Part shown: positions 1-6,735 of the stretch, one piece after another | How positions within the stretch are numbered: position 1 is the first letter of the stretch | Layout of the letters: each line of letters begins with the position of its first letter | Origin: a virus | Strand: one strand, 5' to 3' | DNA length: 23,523 nt | Virus record (IMG/VR): IMGVR_UViG_3300029267_002679 | Coordinates: 1-23,523 of that record | Notes under the pieces: generated by a model | Told to the model about the DNA's origin: nothing | Seen by the model: only the letters and a program-made list of their open reading frames with translations | Database searches by the model: none | Translations under genes and position numbers: made by a program

Positions 1-4
1 GGGG

Positions 5-514
5 ATGTTGGGGGACAGGGCGATATTAAGGTGGGACCCTGCGACGAGATGCGACGATAGGTGTTGTGTTTACGATGACTGTCCCTACGAGAAGGGTGGG
101 AAGTGTCGCTTGGAAGTCAAATATATGAATAATATTTTCGATAACTTGATTAGCTGCGACCCAGAGCGTGGTATTGGGGATTTGTGCAATGATGTTGAGT
201 TGCAGCGGGTTGGTCTTCACTTGATTCCGTTGTACCACCAGTTGATTCGAATGAAGAAGGAGGCGTACTCGGTCCAAAGGATATCGCATGTGAATAAGCA
301 GGGGAGCATTAAGATTCACCCGGTATTTGCTGAGATACGGGAGATTCTTCGTTGTATTGGCAAGGAGATACGGGATTTAGGGGTAAATGATAAGTGGAAG
401 AAGAAGTACGGTGGGGTGGCGCCTGTGGGTGGGCAGGGGCAGTCCATGGAGGAATTGTTAGAGCGAGGTGATCCTGGGTATTATGAGAGCATGTCCCAGG
501 ATGAAGAGAGTTAA
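5..514 (+). CDS. terS: Probable terminase small subunit (start may lie upstream)
   Basis: Probably the DNA-recognition subunit of the packaging terminase. The 169-residue protein has a helical C-terminal half containing 'KIHPVFAEIREILRCIGKEI' (about residues 102-121), which resembles the P27-type small terminase region. Position supports this: the large subunit follows after one intervening gene. The N-terminus is odd, with five cysteines at residues 16, 20, 21, 26 and 34 that look like a zinc or Fe-S site and are not expected in a standard small terminase. The ATG lies four bases from the window edge and the frame is open to the edge, so the true start and a ribosome-binding site could be outside. 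Role is inferred mainly from position and the C-terminal pattern. Confidence 0.6.
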   Translation: MLGDRAILRWDPATRCDDRCCVYDDCPYEKGGKCRLEVKYMNNIFDNLISCDPERGIGDLCNDVELQRVGLHLIPLYHQLIRMKKEAYSVQRISHVNKQGSIKIHPVFAEIREILRCIGKEIRDLGVNDKWKKKYGGVAPVGGQGQSMEELLERGDPGYYESMSQDEES

Positions 515-537
515 TTTAACTCAAGGAGTTTAAATTA
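512..537 (+). other. AT-rich inverted repeat after the small terminase gene
   Basis: TAATTTAACTC and GAGTTTAAATTA flank a three-base AAG spacer, forming an imperfect hairpin with one bulged T. The left arm begins at the TAA stop of the small terminase gene. There is no T-run, so this is not a standard terminator. The centre contains AAGGAG, a good Shine-Dalgarno sequence about 35 bases from the next start at 563, too far to serve it. It may be a relic of the site that served the large terminase before the GIY-YIG gene was inserted (inference). Confidence 0.35.
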
Positions 538-562
538 GCAGGGACGGGAGTATCACGGGTTT

Positions 563-1072
563 ATGCGCAAAGTCAATATCAGGAAAATTACGGAAAGGTT
601 TCGCTTGAGTGACCACGATGCCTTTTCAGCAATTTTAGCCTACGGCAACAAAACGAACCAGAAGGTCCTCTGCGATGAGGACGATGCTGTTTATATCCCT
701 TTATGGCTATGGAATGAAATTGAAAGTGTTGAGTCTAGGAACAAAGGTTACGTCTACGAAGAAGCCGATGTATTAAAGCTGCGTGTTCCGTTGGATCAAG
801 CGACGACGCCGGCAGTGTATTTTTTATATGACGGGGACGAGATTGTTTATATTGGCCAATCGAAAGAGGTCTTTGGCAGAATTGCATCGCATGTCAGGGA
901 TGGCGAAAAGCAGTTTGACAGCTTTGCGATAATCCACGTCAGTGCTGTCGAGCTTGACGCTGTTGAAAAAGCGAATATTGAGGCGTATCGTCCGAGGTAC
1001 AACTCTCTGTGTAACTTTGATAAGAGGCAACATCTTTCATATATTTTAAACCAGTGCATGGAAAAAATTTAA
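563..1072 (+). CDS. GIY-YIG family endonuclease between terminase genes
   Basis: Predicted DNA endonuclease of 169 residues. The C-terminal half carries the GIY-YIG domain in order: VYF and then YIGQS (about residues 93-107), the conserved arginine in 'VFGRIASHV', and the metal-binding glutamate in 'EKANIEAYRPRYN'. All expected active-site elements are visible. The N-terminal 80 residues are not recognised and may bind DNA. The stop overlaps the terminase ATG (TAATG), so translation is probably coupled. A weak GGGAG lies about 12 bases upstream of the ATG. Freestanding GIY-YIG genes are often homing endonucleases; alternatively it may assist packaging, as the HNH protein does next to terminase in HK97-like phages. 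The sequence cannot separate these roles. Confidence 0.85.
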   Translation: MRKVNIRKITERFRLSDHDAFSAILAYGNKTNQKVLCDEDDAVYIPLWLWNEIESVESRNKGYVYEEADVLKLRVPLDQATTPAVYFLYDGDEIVYIGQSKEVFGRIASHVRDGEKQFDSFAIIHVSAVELDAVEKANIEAYRPRYNSLCNFDKRQHLSYILNQCMEKI

Positions 1073-2949
1073 TGGCCTACGACGCGGATAAATACAGGAA
1101 CGGTGGAGAAGGGATGATTGCCTGGTGCAACGATAATGTCCGGGTATCCATCCATCCGATTGGTGAGAACATTCCCAAGTGGGTTCTGATGGGCAAGTTA
1201 CCGGATACGAAGCACCCCGACACCGGGAGGTCCTACCGGGATATGTGGGAAGGGCAGCAGGAGATCCTGAAGGAAGCGCTTCGCATGGAAGACCATCGGT
1301 TTATCCATAAGCTGATTGTTCTGTGCTGGCAGCGTGGAGACGGCAAGAGCCTTCTGGTGTGTCTGATCATCATGTGGAAGTTCTTCAACTGGCCACGGCA
1401 ACAGATCGTGCTGGGAGCGAATTCGGCGTCCCAGGTGAAGTTTGTCCACTACGATATTATTCGAGACATTATTTTGAACTCCCCGAGGCTCTTGGCAATG
1501 ATTGGCCGGAAGAACATCAAGGAGAAAGAGATTACCCTGGTGGACCGAAACCGGAAGCGTCAGTCCATCATACGGGCCATATCGTCATTTAGCGGGATCA
1601 TGTCCAATATCTCAGCGTACAGCTTCTCAGAGATGTTTGATATGAAGAACCCGAAGTTTTTTGTTCAGATTGACGGTTCCACACGAAATATCCCGAACGC
1701 ATTGGGATTGATCGACTCTACGGTATCGGAAAAAAGCCACGTCCTTTTCAGGCTGTACGAGACCTACCGCAAACAAAAAGACCCCGCGTTGTTTTTTTCT
1801 TATCGGAGCAGTCCGAAGGGATCGTACAAGGACTTTTTCAACCCGAACATGACCCAGCAGCAGCTTGATTCTTATAAGGAGAAGTTTCCGTTCGGGGAAT
1901 TTGAGCGATATTTTAAGAATCTGTGGTCTGCCGGCGCCGAACGGGTATTCACGGATGAGTTGATTGAAGCCAGTAATTACATCGGTGTTGATAAACAGGT
2001 GAACGTCCACCCGGCGCTGATGGAAATTATCACGTCCAAGAATAAATTGATTCAGCAGGAGCAGAAGATTATTCGCCGCAACGGTGATCCGGAGTTGGAC
2101 GAAGTCAAGAACCCCGAGATTGTAAGTCAGTTGGAGCAGCAGCATTCTCATATTTTTGAAGGGATGGATAAAAGACTGTGGCCGGTGTCGAGTGTTTATG
2201 AATTAAGGGATAAGGTGAGTGGGAAGCCGGCCATGGCGACCCTTGATGATTTGAATAACTTGAGCGAACTGTACGACACGGACTGGGCGATCTTGACCGG
2301 GATGGACCGTGCCGACCCCATGAAAACCAGAACGGCGGCTCGAACCATTGTGATTGCTCTGGCGAAGGGGTTGATGGGAAGCCGCACGAACCCGTACCCG
2401 GTGGATGAAGCTGAAGCGCCGAGATACCTGTATTGCCTGCTGCACCTGGCGGTGATCGAGGATCATTCCATAGAAGTGATCCAGGACACGCTGATTGCCA
2501 TAAAAGACGAGTTCGACGGGATTGACAGTTTCGGGACGGAACGGTGGGGCGCGGTGGATCTGGTGAACTGGTGTAAGGAGAATAATATTTCGGATCATAT
2601 TTACTATCCGACGTATTCCATTCAGAGGACCATGTTCACGGAACTGTTCCTGGCGTACAAGAACGGTCGGTTCAAGACGCCGAGGGTGTGGGTACGGGGC
2701 CATAAAGATGACGACCTGTTAAAAGAGGAGTTGACAGTGTTCGACCACAACCCCTCCTCGACCCAGGGTAAGTTCGGAAGTCCTGAGAAGAGGGAGAAGT
2801 ATGGCCGACAGGATGACTGCATGTTCGCCTTCGGCAGTGCCATCTACGGTGGGTTGAGCTTGGGGGTTGACAGCTTCAGGGAGCGGAAGGGGATGAAGAG
2901 TTTCGGGTTTTTTTACCCGAACCGCAGCTTGGTTGCGAGTTACCAGTGA
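1072..2949 (+). CDS. terL: Terminase large subunit (packaging ATPase/nuclease)
   Basis: DNA packaging motor and headful or cos nuclease, docking on the portal vertex. With the ATG at 1072 it is 625 residues. The N-terminal ATPase has a Walker A-like 'CWQRGDGKS' at about residues 85-93 and a Walker B/acidic region near 'AYSFSEMFDM' (about 183-192). The C-terminal RNase H-like nuclease shows three acidic positions: 'LTGMDRAD' (about 409-416), 'GAVDLVNW' (about 493-500) and 'GRQDDCMFAF' (about 578-587). An in-frame GTG at 1054 would add six residues, but the ATG at 1072 overlaps the preceding stop and has GGAAAA a few bases upstream, so it is preferred. The stop at 2949 directly abuts the convergent gene at 2950. 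Confidence 0.93.
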   Translation: MAYDADKYRNGGEGMIAWCNDNVRVSIHPIGENIPKWVLMGKLPDTKHPDTGRSYRDMWEGQQEILKEALRMEDHRFIHKLIVLCWQRGDGKSLLVCLIIMWKFFNWPRQQIVLGANSASQVKFVHYDIIRDIILNSPRLLAMIGRKNIKEKEITLVDRNRKRQSIIRAISSFSGIMSNISAYSFSEMFDMKNPKFFVQIDGSTRNIPNALGLIDSTVSEKSHVLFRLYETYRKQKDPALFFSYRSSPKGSYKDFFNPNMTQQQLDSYKEKFPFGEFERYFKNLWSAGAERVFTDELIEASNYIGVDKQVNVHPALMEIITSKNKLIQQEQKIIRRNGDPELDEVKNPEIVSQLEQQHSHIFEGMDKRLWPVSSVYELRDKVSGKPAMATLDDLNNLSELYDTDWAILTGMDRADPMKTRTAARTIVIALAKGLMGSRTNPYPVDEAEAPRYLYCLLHLAVIEDHSIEVIQDTLIAIKDEFDGIDSFGTERWGAVDLVNWCKENNISDHIYYPTYSIQRTMFTELFLAYKNGRFKTPRVWVRGHKDDDLLKEELTVFDHNPSSTQGKFGSPEKREKYGRQDDCMFAFGSAIYGGLSLGVDSFRERKGMKSFGFFYPNRSLVASYQ

Positions 2950-3117
2950 TTACCGGCTCTTTAAGACCCATTCTTCCACTTCTTCCCATACGAAGCGAAG
3001 GTACTTGCCGACGCGGATGAAGGGCATGGGGTTTTCTTTATCTCGGACTTTGATGTAAATCCAGCTTTTGTTGACGCTTAACTTTTCAGCCACTTGTTCG
3101 ACGCTTAGGAATTCCAT
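2950..3117 (-). CDS. Small helix-turn-helix protein (AlpA/excisionase-like)
   Basis: A 55-residue DNA-binding protein and the only convincing - strand gene here. It begins 'MEFLSVEQVAEKLSVNKSWI', a standard helix-turn-helix start of the AlpA, excisionase and MerR-like 'HTH_17' type, followed by the wing 'PFIRVGKYLRF' and the helix 'WEEVEEWV'. On its own strand AGGAGA lies seven bases before the ATG. A good promoter lies upstream (TTGACA, 17 bases, TTTAAA). Its stop touches the terminase stop, so the two genes converge with no room for a terminator. Likely roles are repressor or activator of the divergent promoter region, or excisionase. No integrase is in the window to decide. Confidence 0.85.
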   Translation of the reverse strand: MEFLSVEQVAEKLSVNKSWIYIKVRDKENPMPFIRVGKYLRFVWEEVEEWVLKSR

Positions 3118-3155
3118 GTTGTTTCTCCTTGTATGGTTGTACTTATATTGCGGTT

Positions 3156-3184
3156 TTTAAACCATTTTTATGCCTTTTTGTCAA
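3156..3184 (-). promoter_or_regulatory. Promoter for the helix-turn-helix gene
   Basis: On the - strand, TTGACA (3179-3184) and TTTAAA (3156-3161) are separated by exactly 17 bases, a near-consensus sigma-70 promoter for the gene starting at 3117. A second TTGACA lies just upstream (3192-3197). The surrounding DNA is very AT-rich. Confidence 0.6.
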
Positions 3185-3211
3185 TGTTTATTGTCAAAAA
3201 GAAGAAAAAAT

Positions 3212-3240
3212 TTGAAAAAAAAGTGTCTCAAGTGTATTAA
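3212..3240 (+). promoter_or_regulatory. Candidate divergent promoter for the Com-like gene
   Basis: TTGAAA (3212-3217) and TATTAA (3235-3240) are spaced by 17 bases on the + strand, placing transcription start near 3247. Initiation there would put the TGTTAA palindromes in the 5' leader. Another TTGACA at 3247-3252 has no good -10 at the right distance. Confidence 0.45.
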
Positions 3241-3253
3241 ATTAGCTTGACAG

Positions 3254-3287
3254 TGTTAATTAACATGTGTTAAGGGATTGTTAACAT
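3254..3287. promoter_or_regulatory. Operator-like TGTTAA/TTAACA palindromes
   Basis: A perfect 12-base palindrome TGTTAATTAACA (3254-3265) is followed by TGTTAA (3268-3273), seven bases, then TTAACA (3281-3286). This gives four half-sites of one motif in 33 bases. They lie just downstream of the candidate + promoter and reach the ATG of the Com-like gene. The arrangement looks like an operator for a dimeric regulator. The nearby helix-turn-helix protein is the obvious candidate (inference). Confidence 0.55.
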
Positions 3288-3465
3288 GGTAGCACGAACG
3301 CGGCCTTATGAGAAATTTTTAAGAGATAGACCCGACAAGGAATCGGCTAAGGTGTGTTGCGTGAGGTGTTCGGGGTTTTTGTTTATCGCTGGCGTATCTT
3401 TTAAAGAGAGAAAACATGGAATAGAGATTAAATGCCGCAAATGCGGCTACATTAATAAACTATAG
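3286..3465 (+). CDS. Com-like zinc-ribbon regulator
   Basis: A 59-residue protein with the pattern of the phage Mu Com family: 'CVRCSGFLF' near residues 25-33, then 'IEIKCRKCGYIN' near 46-57, so two CxxC knuckles separated by a hydrophobic stretch. Mu Com is a small zinc protein that binds a stem-loop in mom mRNA and frees its start site. No mom-like gene is seen here. The gene has its own AAGGGA ribosome-binding site eight bases before the ATG and is followed by a strong hairpin terminator directly before the portal start. The family call rests on the cysteine pattern and size. Whether it binds RNA is unknown. Confidence 0.75.
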   Translation: MVARTRPYEKFLRDRPDKESAKVCCVRCSGFLFIAGVSFKERKHGIEIKCRKCGYINKL

Positions 3466-3520
3466 GTAGTTTGAGCGCCATCGAGCGCCGCATAAAATCT
3501 TCCACTAAGTGAGCTTCACG

Positions 3521-3579
3521 AAAGCCTGGATAGGAAACAGTTCCACCTCCACTGTTTCCTGTGCAGGCTTTTTTATTTT
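3521..3579 (+). terminator. Strong rho-independent terminator before the portal gene
   Basis: A stem of about 21 pairs with a single mismatch joins 3521-3541 to 3551-3571; the arms include AAAGCCTG/CAGGCTTT and GGAAACAGT/ACTGTTTCC. The nine-base loop is TCCACCTCC. The T-rich tract TTTTTTATTTT follows. It ends eight bases before the portal ATG, so it should stop Com-like transcripts. Head genes would then need read-through, antitermination, or transcription arriving from upstream in a modified complex. A GTG-started extension of the portal frame at 3509 runs through this hairpin and is not believed. Confidence 0.85.
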
Positions 3580-3586
3580 GGGGACC

Positions 3587-5329
3587 ATGACTGAAAAGAA
3601 ACAAATAAGCGTTGACGATATTCCGGATGAATACCTGGAAGCCATGATGCGGGAGTATCCCGGCATCAGCATGAGTACCCCGTGGCAGTACGATCCTGAC
3701 ACAGGGGATCGCCGTGGGACAGGTGCGTATTTGTCTGACACGGACGGGTTTTCCGTATCCGGTTCAAATAAAGACGATTCGTCTCTAACCCGAGAAGTTC
3801 TCCAGGAACAATGCTGGTTGAAATATCATCGGACGCCCCAGGTGAACACGGCGCTCCGTGGCTTGGCTGGGCGATTGGTCGGCGCTGGGTTTGAAGTCAG
3901 TTCTGATATTCAAAAGATTCAGGCGGCCATTGAAGAAACCGAGCTGGACCCCAGGAACCGCCTTTACAACTTCTGGCCGAAGTACGTGCTCAGGAGCCTG
4001 ATCGAAGGTGAACTGCGGTTGTGTCTGACGGTTCATGAGGACGGGTTCGTCGAGGTGGACTTTATTGACCCGGCTTGCGTGAAGTCCGGCCAGGTCGATA
4101 GCGGGATTCTTTACCATCCGAAGAAAACCACCATGCCGTTGATCTATTGCGTGGAGGACGGTGACGTTAAAGAGCAGATCCCTTCCATCTTCATTGCCCG
4201 ATACCCTGAGTTGATCGGCGTTGCTAAAACCCAGCGGGGGTTTTCATCCGATGCGTTGAACGGCAGTCGGAATTCAAAACAGAAGTTTAAAAGCATCGGT
4301 GGGTTTAACCGCTTCATTGTCGAGTGGGATAAATCGACCATCACCAAACGGAACATCAGTTACGTCAGAACCATCCTTGAATGGTTGACCCATTGGGAAA
4401 CCCTAAAAAAATACGAGATCGATCATAAAAAGTCCGCCGGTGCTTACCTGTGGACTTTTCAGTTCACGGACGTTCGGGCCTGGATGACCTGGATGAGTAT
4501 GTCCGACGCGGACAAGCAAAAGACCGGCATTGCGGCGCCCAAAACTCCGGGTGGCTCTCTGATTCTTCCGCCGAACATGGAGATCAAGGTCGTTAATCCC
4601 AACCTGCCCAACATTTCGGACTCTGATACGGACATCATGCAGCAGGTGACGAGCGGATTGAACGAACCGGAGGACGTGTCGAGCGGCCAGTCCAAGGGGA
4701 CGTTCGCCTCGGTGAAGGAAAGCCGGGGTCCCATGAGCGACCGGACCAGTGACGAAACCAACTACTTTGAAAAGTTCCTCCGCTACGACTTCTGGAGCGC
4801 GGTCTTCTTTCTGAAAAGCAAAGTGAGTGCGTTCCCTGAGAAGTTCAAGGTGGAGGAAGCCACGACTTTTAAAAATCAGGAACCGAAGTTCGCTAAGGTG
4901 GATAAAAAACCCGAAGCGCTGGTGGACATCGCCTTTCCCATGAGCGAAGTGAACGACGCCGAGGCCAGAAGCCGAGCGTTCTTTGGTTCGAAGCACGCCT
5001 CCCTGCACGACACTGCCGGCATTCCGTTGAGCGAACTGACAAGGAAGATGGGGTTCGGGAACTTCCGGAAACTGCGGCTCAAGTACGAGACGGAAAAGAA
5101 GAAGTATCCGGAACTCCCACTGGCCATGGACGCCGAAGGTCTCCAGGAGCGGTTGCAGGCGGAACCGGCCAAAGGCAGCCAGCCCGGTGTCCCGAAGAAG
5201 GACGGTAGCGGTAACGGTGAAAGGGACAACCAGGGACGCGGCGGCACACCTCCCGAGGAGCAGGAGAAGGACGGGAAGGGTAAACCTATCAAGAAGGAGA
5301 ACCAGAACAATGCCAAAACTAAACCTTAG
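3587..5329 (+). CDS. Portal protein
   Basis: Forms the dodecameric ring at the capsid vertex through which DNA passes. The 580-residue protein follows the large terminase and precedes the S49 protease, the lambda-type order. It has the usual N-terminal stretch with 'VNTALRGLAGRLVGAGFEV' (about residues 86-104), a central acidic region and a Lys/Gly-rich hydrophilic tail after about residue 530. The ATG at 3587 has GGGGA just upstream and lies after the terminator; the longer frame from GTG 3509 is rejected because it would translate the hairpin. The 3' end overlaps the protease gene by 20 bases. The family call rests on order, size and general pattern more than on a single motif. Confidence 0.85.
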   Translation: MTEKKQISVDDIPDEYLEAMMREYPGISMSTPWQYDPDTGDRRGTGAYLSDTDGFSVSGSNKDDSSLTREVLQEQCWLKYHRTPQVNTALRGLAGRLVGAGFEVSSDIQKIQAAIEETELDPRNRLYNFWPKYVLRSLIEGELRLCLTVHEDGFVEVDFIDPACVKSGQVDSGILYHPKKTTMPLIYCVEDGDVKEQIPSIFIARYPELIGVAKTQRGFSSDALNGSRNSKQKFKSIGGFNRFIVEWDKSTITKRNISYVRTILEWLTHWETLKKYEIDHKKSAGAYLWTFQFTDVRAWMTWMSMSDADKQKTGIAAPKTPGGSLILPPNMEIKVVNPNLPNISDSDTDIMQQVTSGLNEPEDVSSGQSKGTFASVKESRGPMSDRTSDETNYFEKFLRYDFWSAVFFLKSKVSAFPEKFKVEEATTFKNQEPKFAKVDKKPEALVDIAFPMSEVNDAEARSRAFFGSKHASLHDTAGIPLSELTRKMGFGNFRKLRLKYETEKKKYPELPLAMDAEGLQERLQAEPAKGSQPGVPKKDGSGNGERDNQGRGGTPPEEQEKDGKGKPIKKENQNNAKTKP

Positions 5330-6734
5330 CCGACTGGCCAGCAAAGTCATTAACACGCCGCTGATGATCCTGCCGGATAAGCTGGATGTGATCCTGGGAG
5401 TGATTGGAGAGCGGATTGGCGTGGAGGACGTGGAGCTTGCGACTCTCGGGTACGAAGCGACCGGGCGCAAGGAACTGGACGTTCCGAAGGCGATCAGTGT
5501 GGTGAAAGTCCATGGGTCGTTGGTGAACCGGACCCACGGGTTGGATGCCATGAGCGGGCTTCAGTCTTACGATGACATCCGGAACGAGTTTAGAGCCGCA
5601 CTTGCTGCGGACACCGATGCCATTCTGTTGGACATTGATTCTCCCGGTGGGGAAGCGTCTGGTGTGATGGACTTGTCGGATGAGATTTATGAAGCGCGAG
5701 GGGAAAAGCCCATCTACGCCAGTGCCAATGAGAGTGCGTTCTCGGCGGCCTACGCCATTGCGTCAGCGGCAGACAAAATCTTTCTCTCCAGAACCGGTCA
5801 TGTGGGGTCCATCGGCGTGATTGCCGTTCACAGGGACCAGAGTGAAGCGGATGCCAAAGCCGGGATGAAATACACCACGATCTACAAAGGGGAGAGAAAA
5901 GCCGACCTGAGTCCCCATGGGCCGTTGTCCGATGAAGCGAAGATGATGCTGGAAGAGGAAGTGGCGGATCATTACGACCTGTTCACGAAAACCGTTGCCC
6001 GGAACCGGGGTTTGAAGGTGGCCGAAGTTATAGCGACCCAAGCAGGTATGTTCATGGGCGAAAAGGCAATCCAACGGGGTCTTGCGGACGAAGTGGTTTC
6101 GTTCAGTGAGGTGCCGGGAAGAATATTGGAAGATTTAACCGCTAACTCGAATGAGGAGGACGTTGAAATGTCCACAAAACAAGTTGACACGAAATCCGAA
6201 GAAAAGGAGGTGAAAATCATGAATGCAGCGGAATTGCGAGAGAAGTATCCGGATCTGGTGGCGCAAATCGAAGGTTCTGTAACGGACCGGATGCGTGCTG
6301 AAATCAGTGAAAGAGAAGCTGTCATGGCTGAAAAAGAGGCCGAAACGACTGAGAAGATTCGCCGGTTGGAAAAAGCCGAAGCCATTCGTCAGGAAAAAGA
6401 CATCCTGGCCGATGCTGAGTCTATTTGGACCAAGACGCTCGCCAACAGCGACGTTCCGGTACGGCTTCACGACAAAGTGAAGACCATGGTGTCTCACGAA
6501 AAGTTTGTCCAGGAAGGAGTTCTGGATAAGACCGGGTTCTCCGATGCGGTGAAAGCCGAAGTGGAGGACTGGGAAAAACGTGGTGCCACATCGTCTGTGA
6601 TGGGGACCGGGTTTGCGTCCAGGGATGTTGAGGACGACGAAACCAAGAAAATGAAAGCTGACGCCGAGGCGGATGACGCCCTGGTTGACAGAATATTTGC
6701 CGCTTCCGGCGGTACGCGAAAGGAGGTGAAGTAA
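5310..6734 (+). CDS. S49-family capsid maturation protease with scaffold domain
   Basis: Cleaves prohead proteins; the C-terminal half acts as scaffold. Of 474 residues, about 60-270 are a ClpP/SppA-fold S49 peptidase: 'LLDIDSPGGEASGV' carries the oxyanion glycines, 'ESAFSAAYAIASAAD' carries the likely nucleophile Ser145, and 'GHVGSIGV' follows. Lys197 in 'GERKADLSPHG' is a candidate general base. Residues 290-474 are helical, charged and coiled-coil-like, as in lambda C/Nu3. The ATG at 5310 has AGGAGA upstream; an in-frame ATG at 5187 would add 41 Arg-rich residues inside portal coding sequence and is rejected. The stop precedes the next ATG by one base, and its last codons carry that gene's GGAGGTG. 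Confidence 0.9.
   Translation: MPKLNLSRLASKVINTPLMILPDKLDVILGVIGERIGVEDVELATLGYEATGRKELDVPKAISVVKVHGSLVNRTHGLDAMSGLQSYDDIRNEFRAALAADTDAILLDIDSPGGEASGVMDLSDEIYEARGEKPIYASANESAFSAAYAIASAADKIFLSRTGHVGSIGVIAVHRDQSEADAKAGMKYTTIYKGERKADLSPHGPLSDEAKMMLEEEVADHYDLFTKTVARNRGLKVAEVIATQAGMFMGEKAIQRGLADEVVSFSEVPGRILEDLTANSNEEDVEMSTKQVDTKSEEKEVKIMNAAELREKYPDLVAQIEGSVTDRMRAEISEREAVMAEKEAETTEKIRRLEKAEAIRQEKDILADAESIWTKTLANSDVPVRLHDKVKTMVSHEKFVQEGVLDKTGFSDAVKAEVEDWEKRGATSSVMGTGFASRDVEDDETKKMKADAEADDALVDRIFAASGGTRKEVK
6219..6734 (+). CDS. Nested in-frame scaffold protein (Nu3-like)
   Basis: An internal start at 6219 has the perfect Shine-Dalgarno GGAGGTG (6206-6212) six bases upstream and would give the C-terminal 171 residues of the protease frame as a separate helical, highly charged protein. 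A second in-frame ATG at 6168 with GAGGAGG (6153-6159) would give 188 residues. Two strong ribosome-binding sites inside an open frame are unlikely by chance. In lambda, gene Nu3 is made exactly this way inside gene C to supply excess scaffold. Scaffold function is inferred from that precedent; both starts may be used. Confidence 0.72.
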   Translation: MNAAELREKYPDLVAQIEGSVTDRMRAEISEREAVMAEKEAETTEKIRRLEKAEAIRQEKDILADAESIWTKTLANSDVPVRLHDKVKTMVSHEKFVQEGVLDKTGFSDAVKAEVEDWEKRGATSSVMGTGFASRDVEDDETKKMKADAEADDALVDRIFAASGGTRKEVK

Positions 6735-6735
6735 C

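Noticed and set aside
1054-1071. GTG start for the large terminase
   Set aside because: Adds only six residues inside the previous gene; the TAATG overlap at 1072 is the more usual arrangement.
3247-3252. TTGACA as -35 of a promoter for the Com-like gene
   Set aside because: No acceptable -10 at 16-18 bases; TTGAAA-17-TATTAA just upstream is better.
3471-3489. Ten-base direct repeat around GAGCGCC
   Set aside because: Only two copies with no partner structure; probably incidental.
3509-3586. N-terminal extension of the portal frame from GTG 3509
   Set aside because: It would translate straight through the terminator hairpin; ATG 3587 after the hairpin is a better start.
5187-5309. N-terminal extension of the S49 protease with Arg-rich residues
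   Set aside because: Lies within portal coding sequence, has unnatural Arg/Ser-rich composition, and a good ribosome-binding site supports ATG 5310.
4403-5551. Long - strand open frame (382 codons)
   Set aside because: Antisense to the portal and protease genes, which carry the family motifs; composition is that of a shadow frame.
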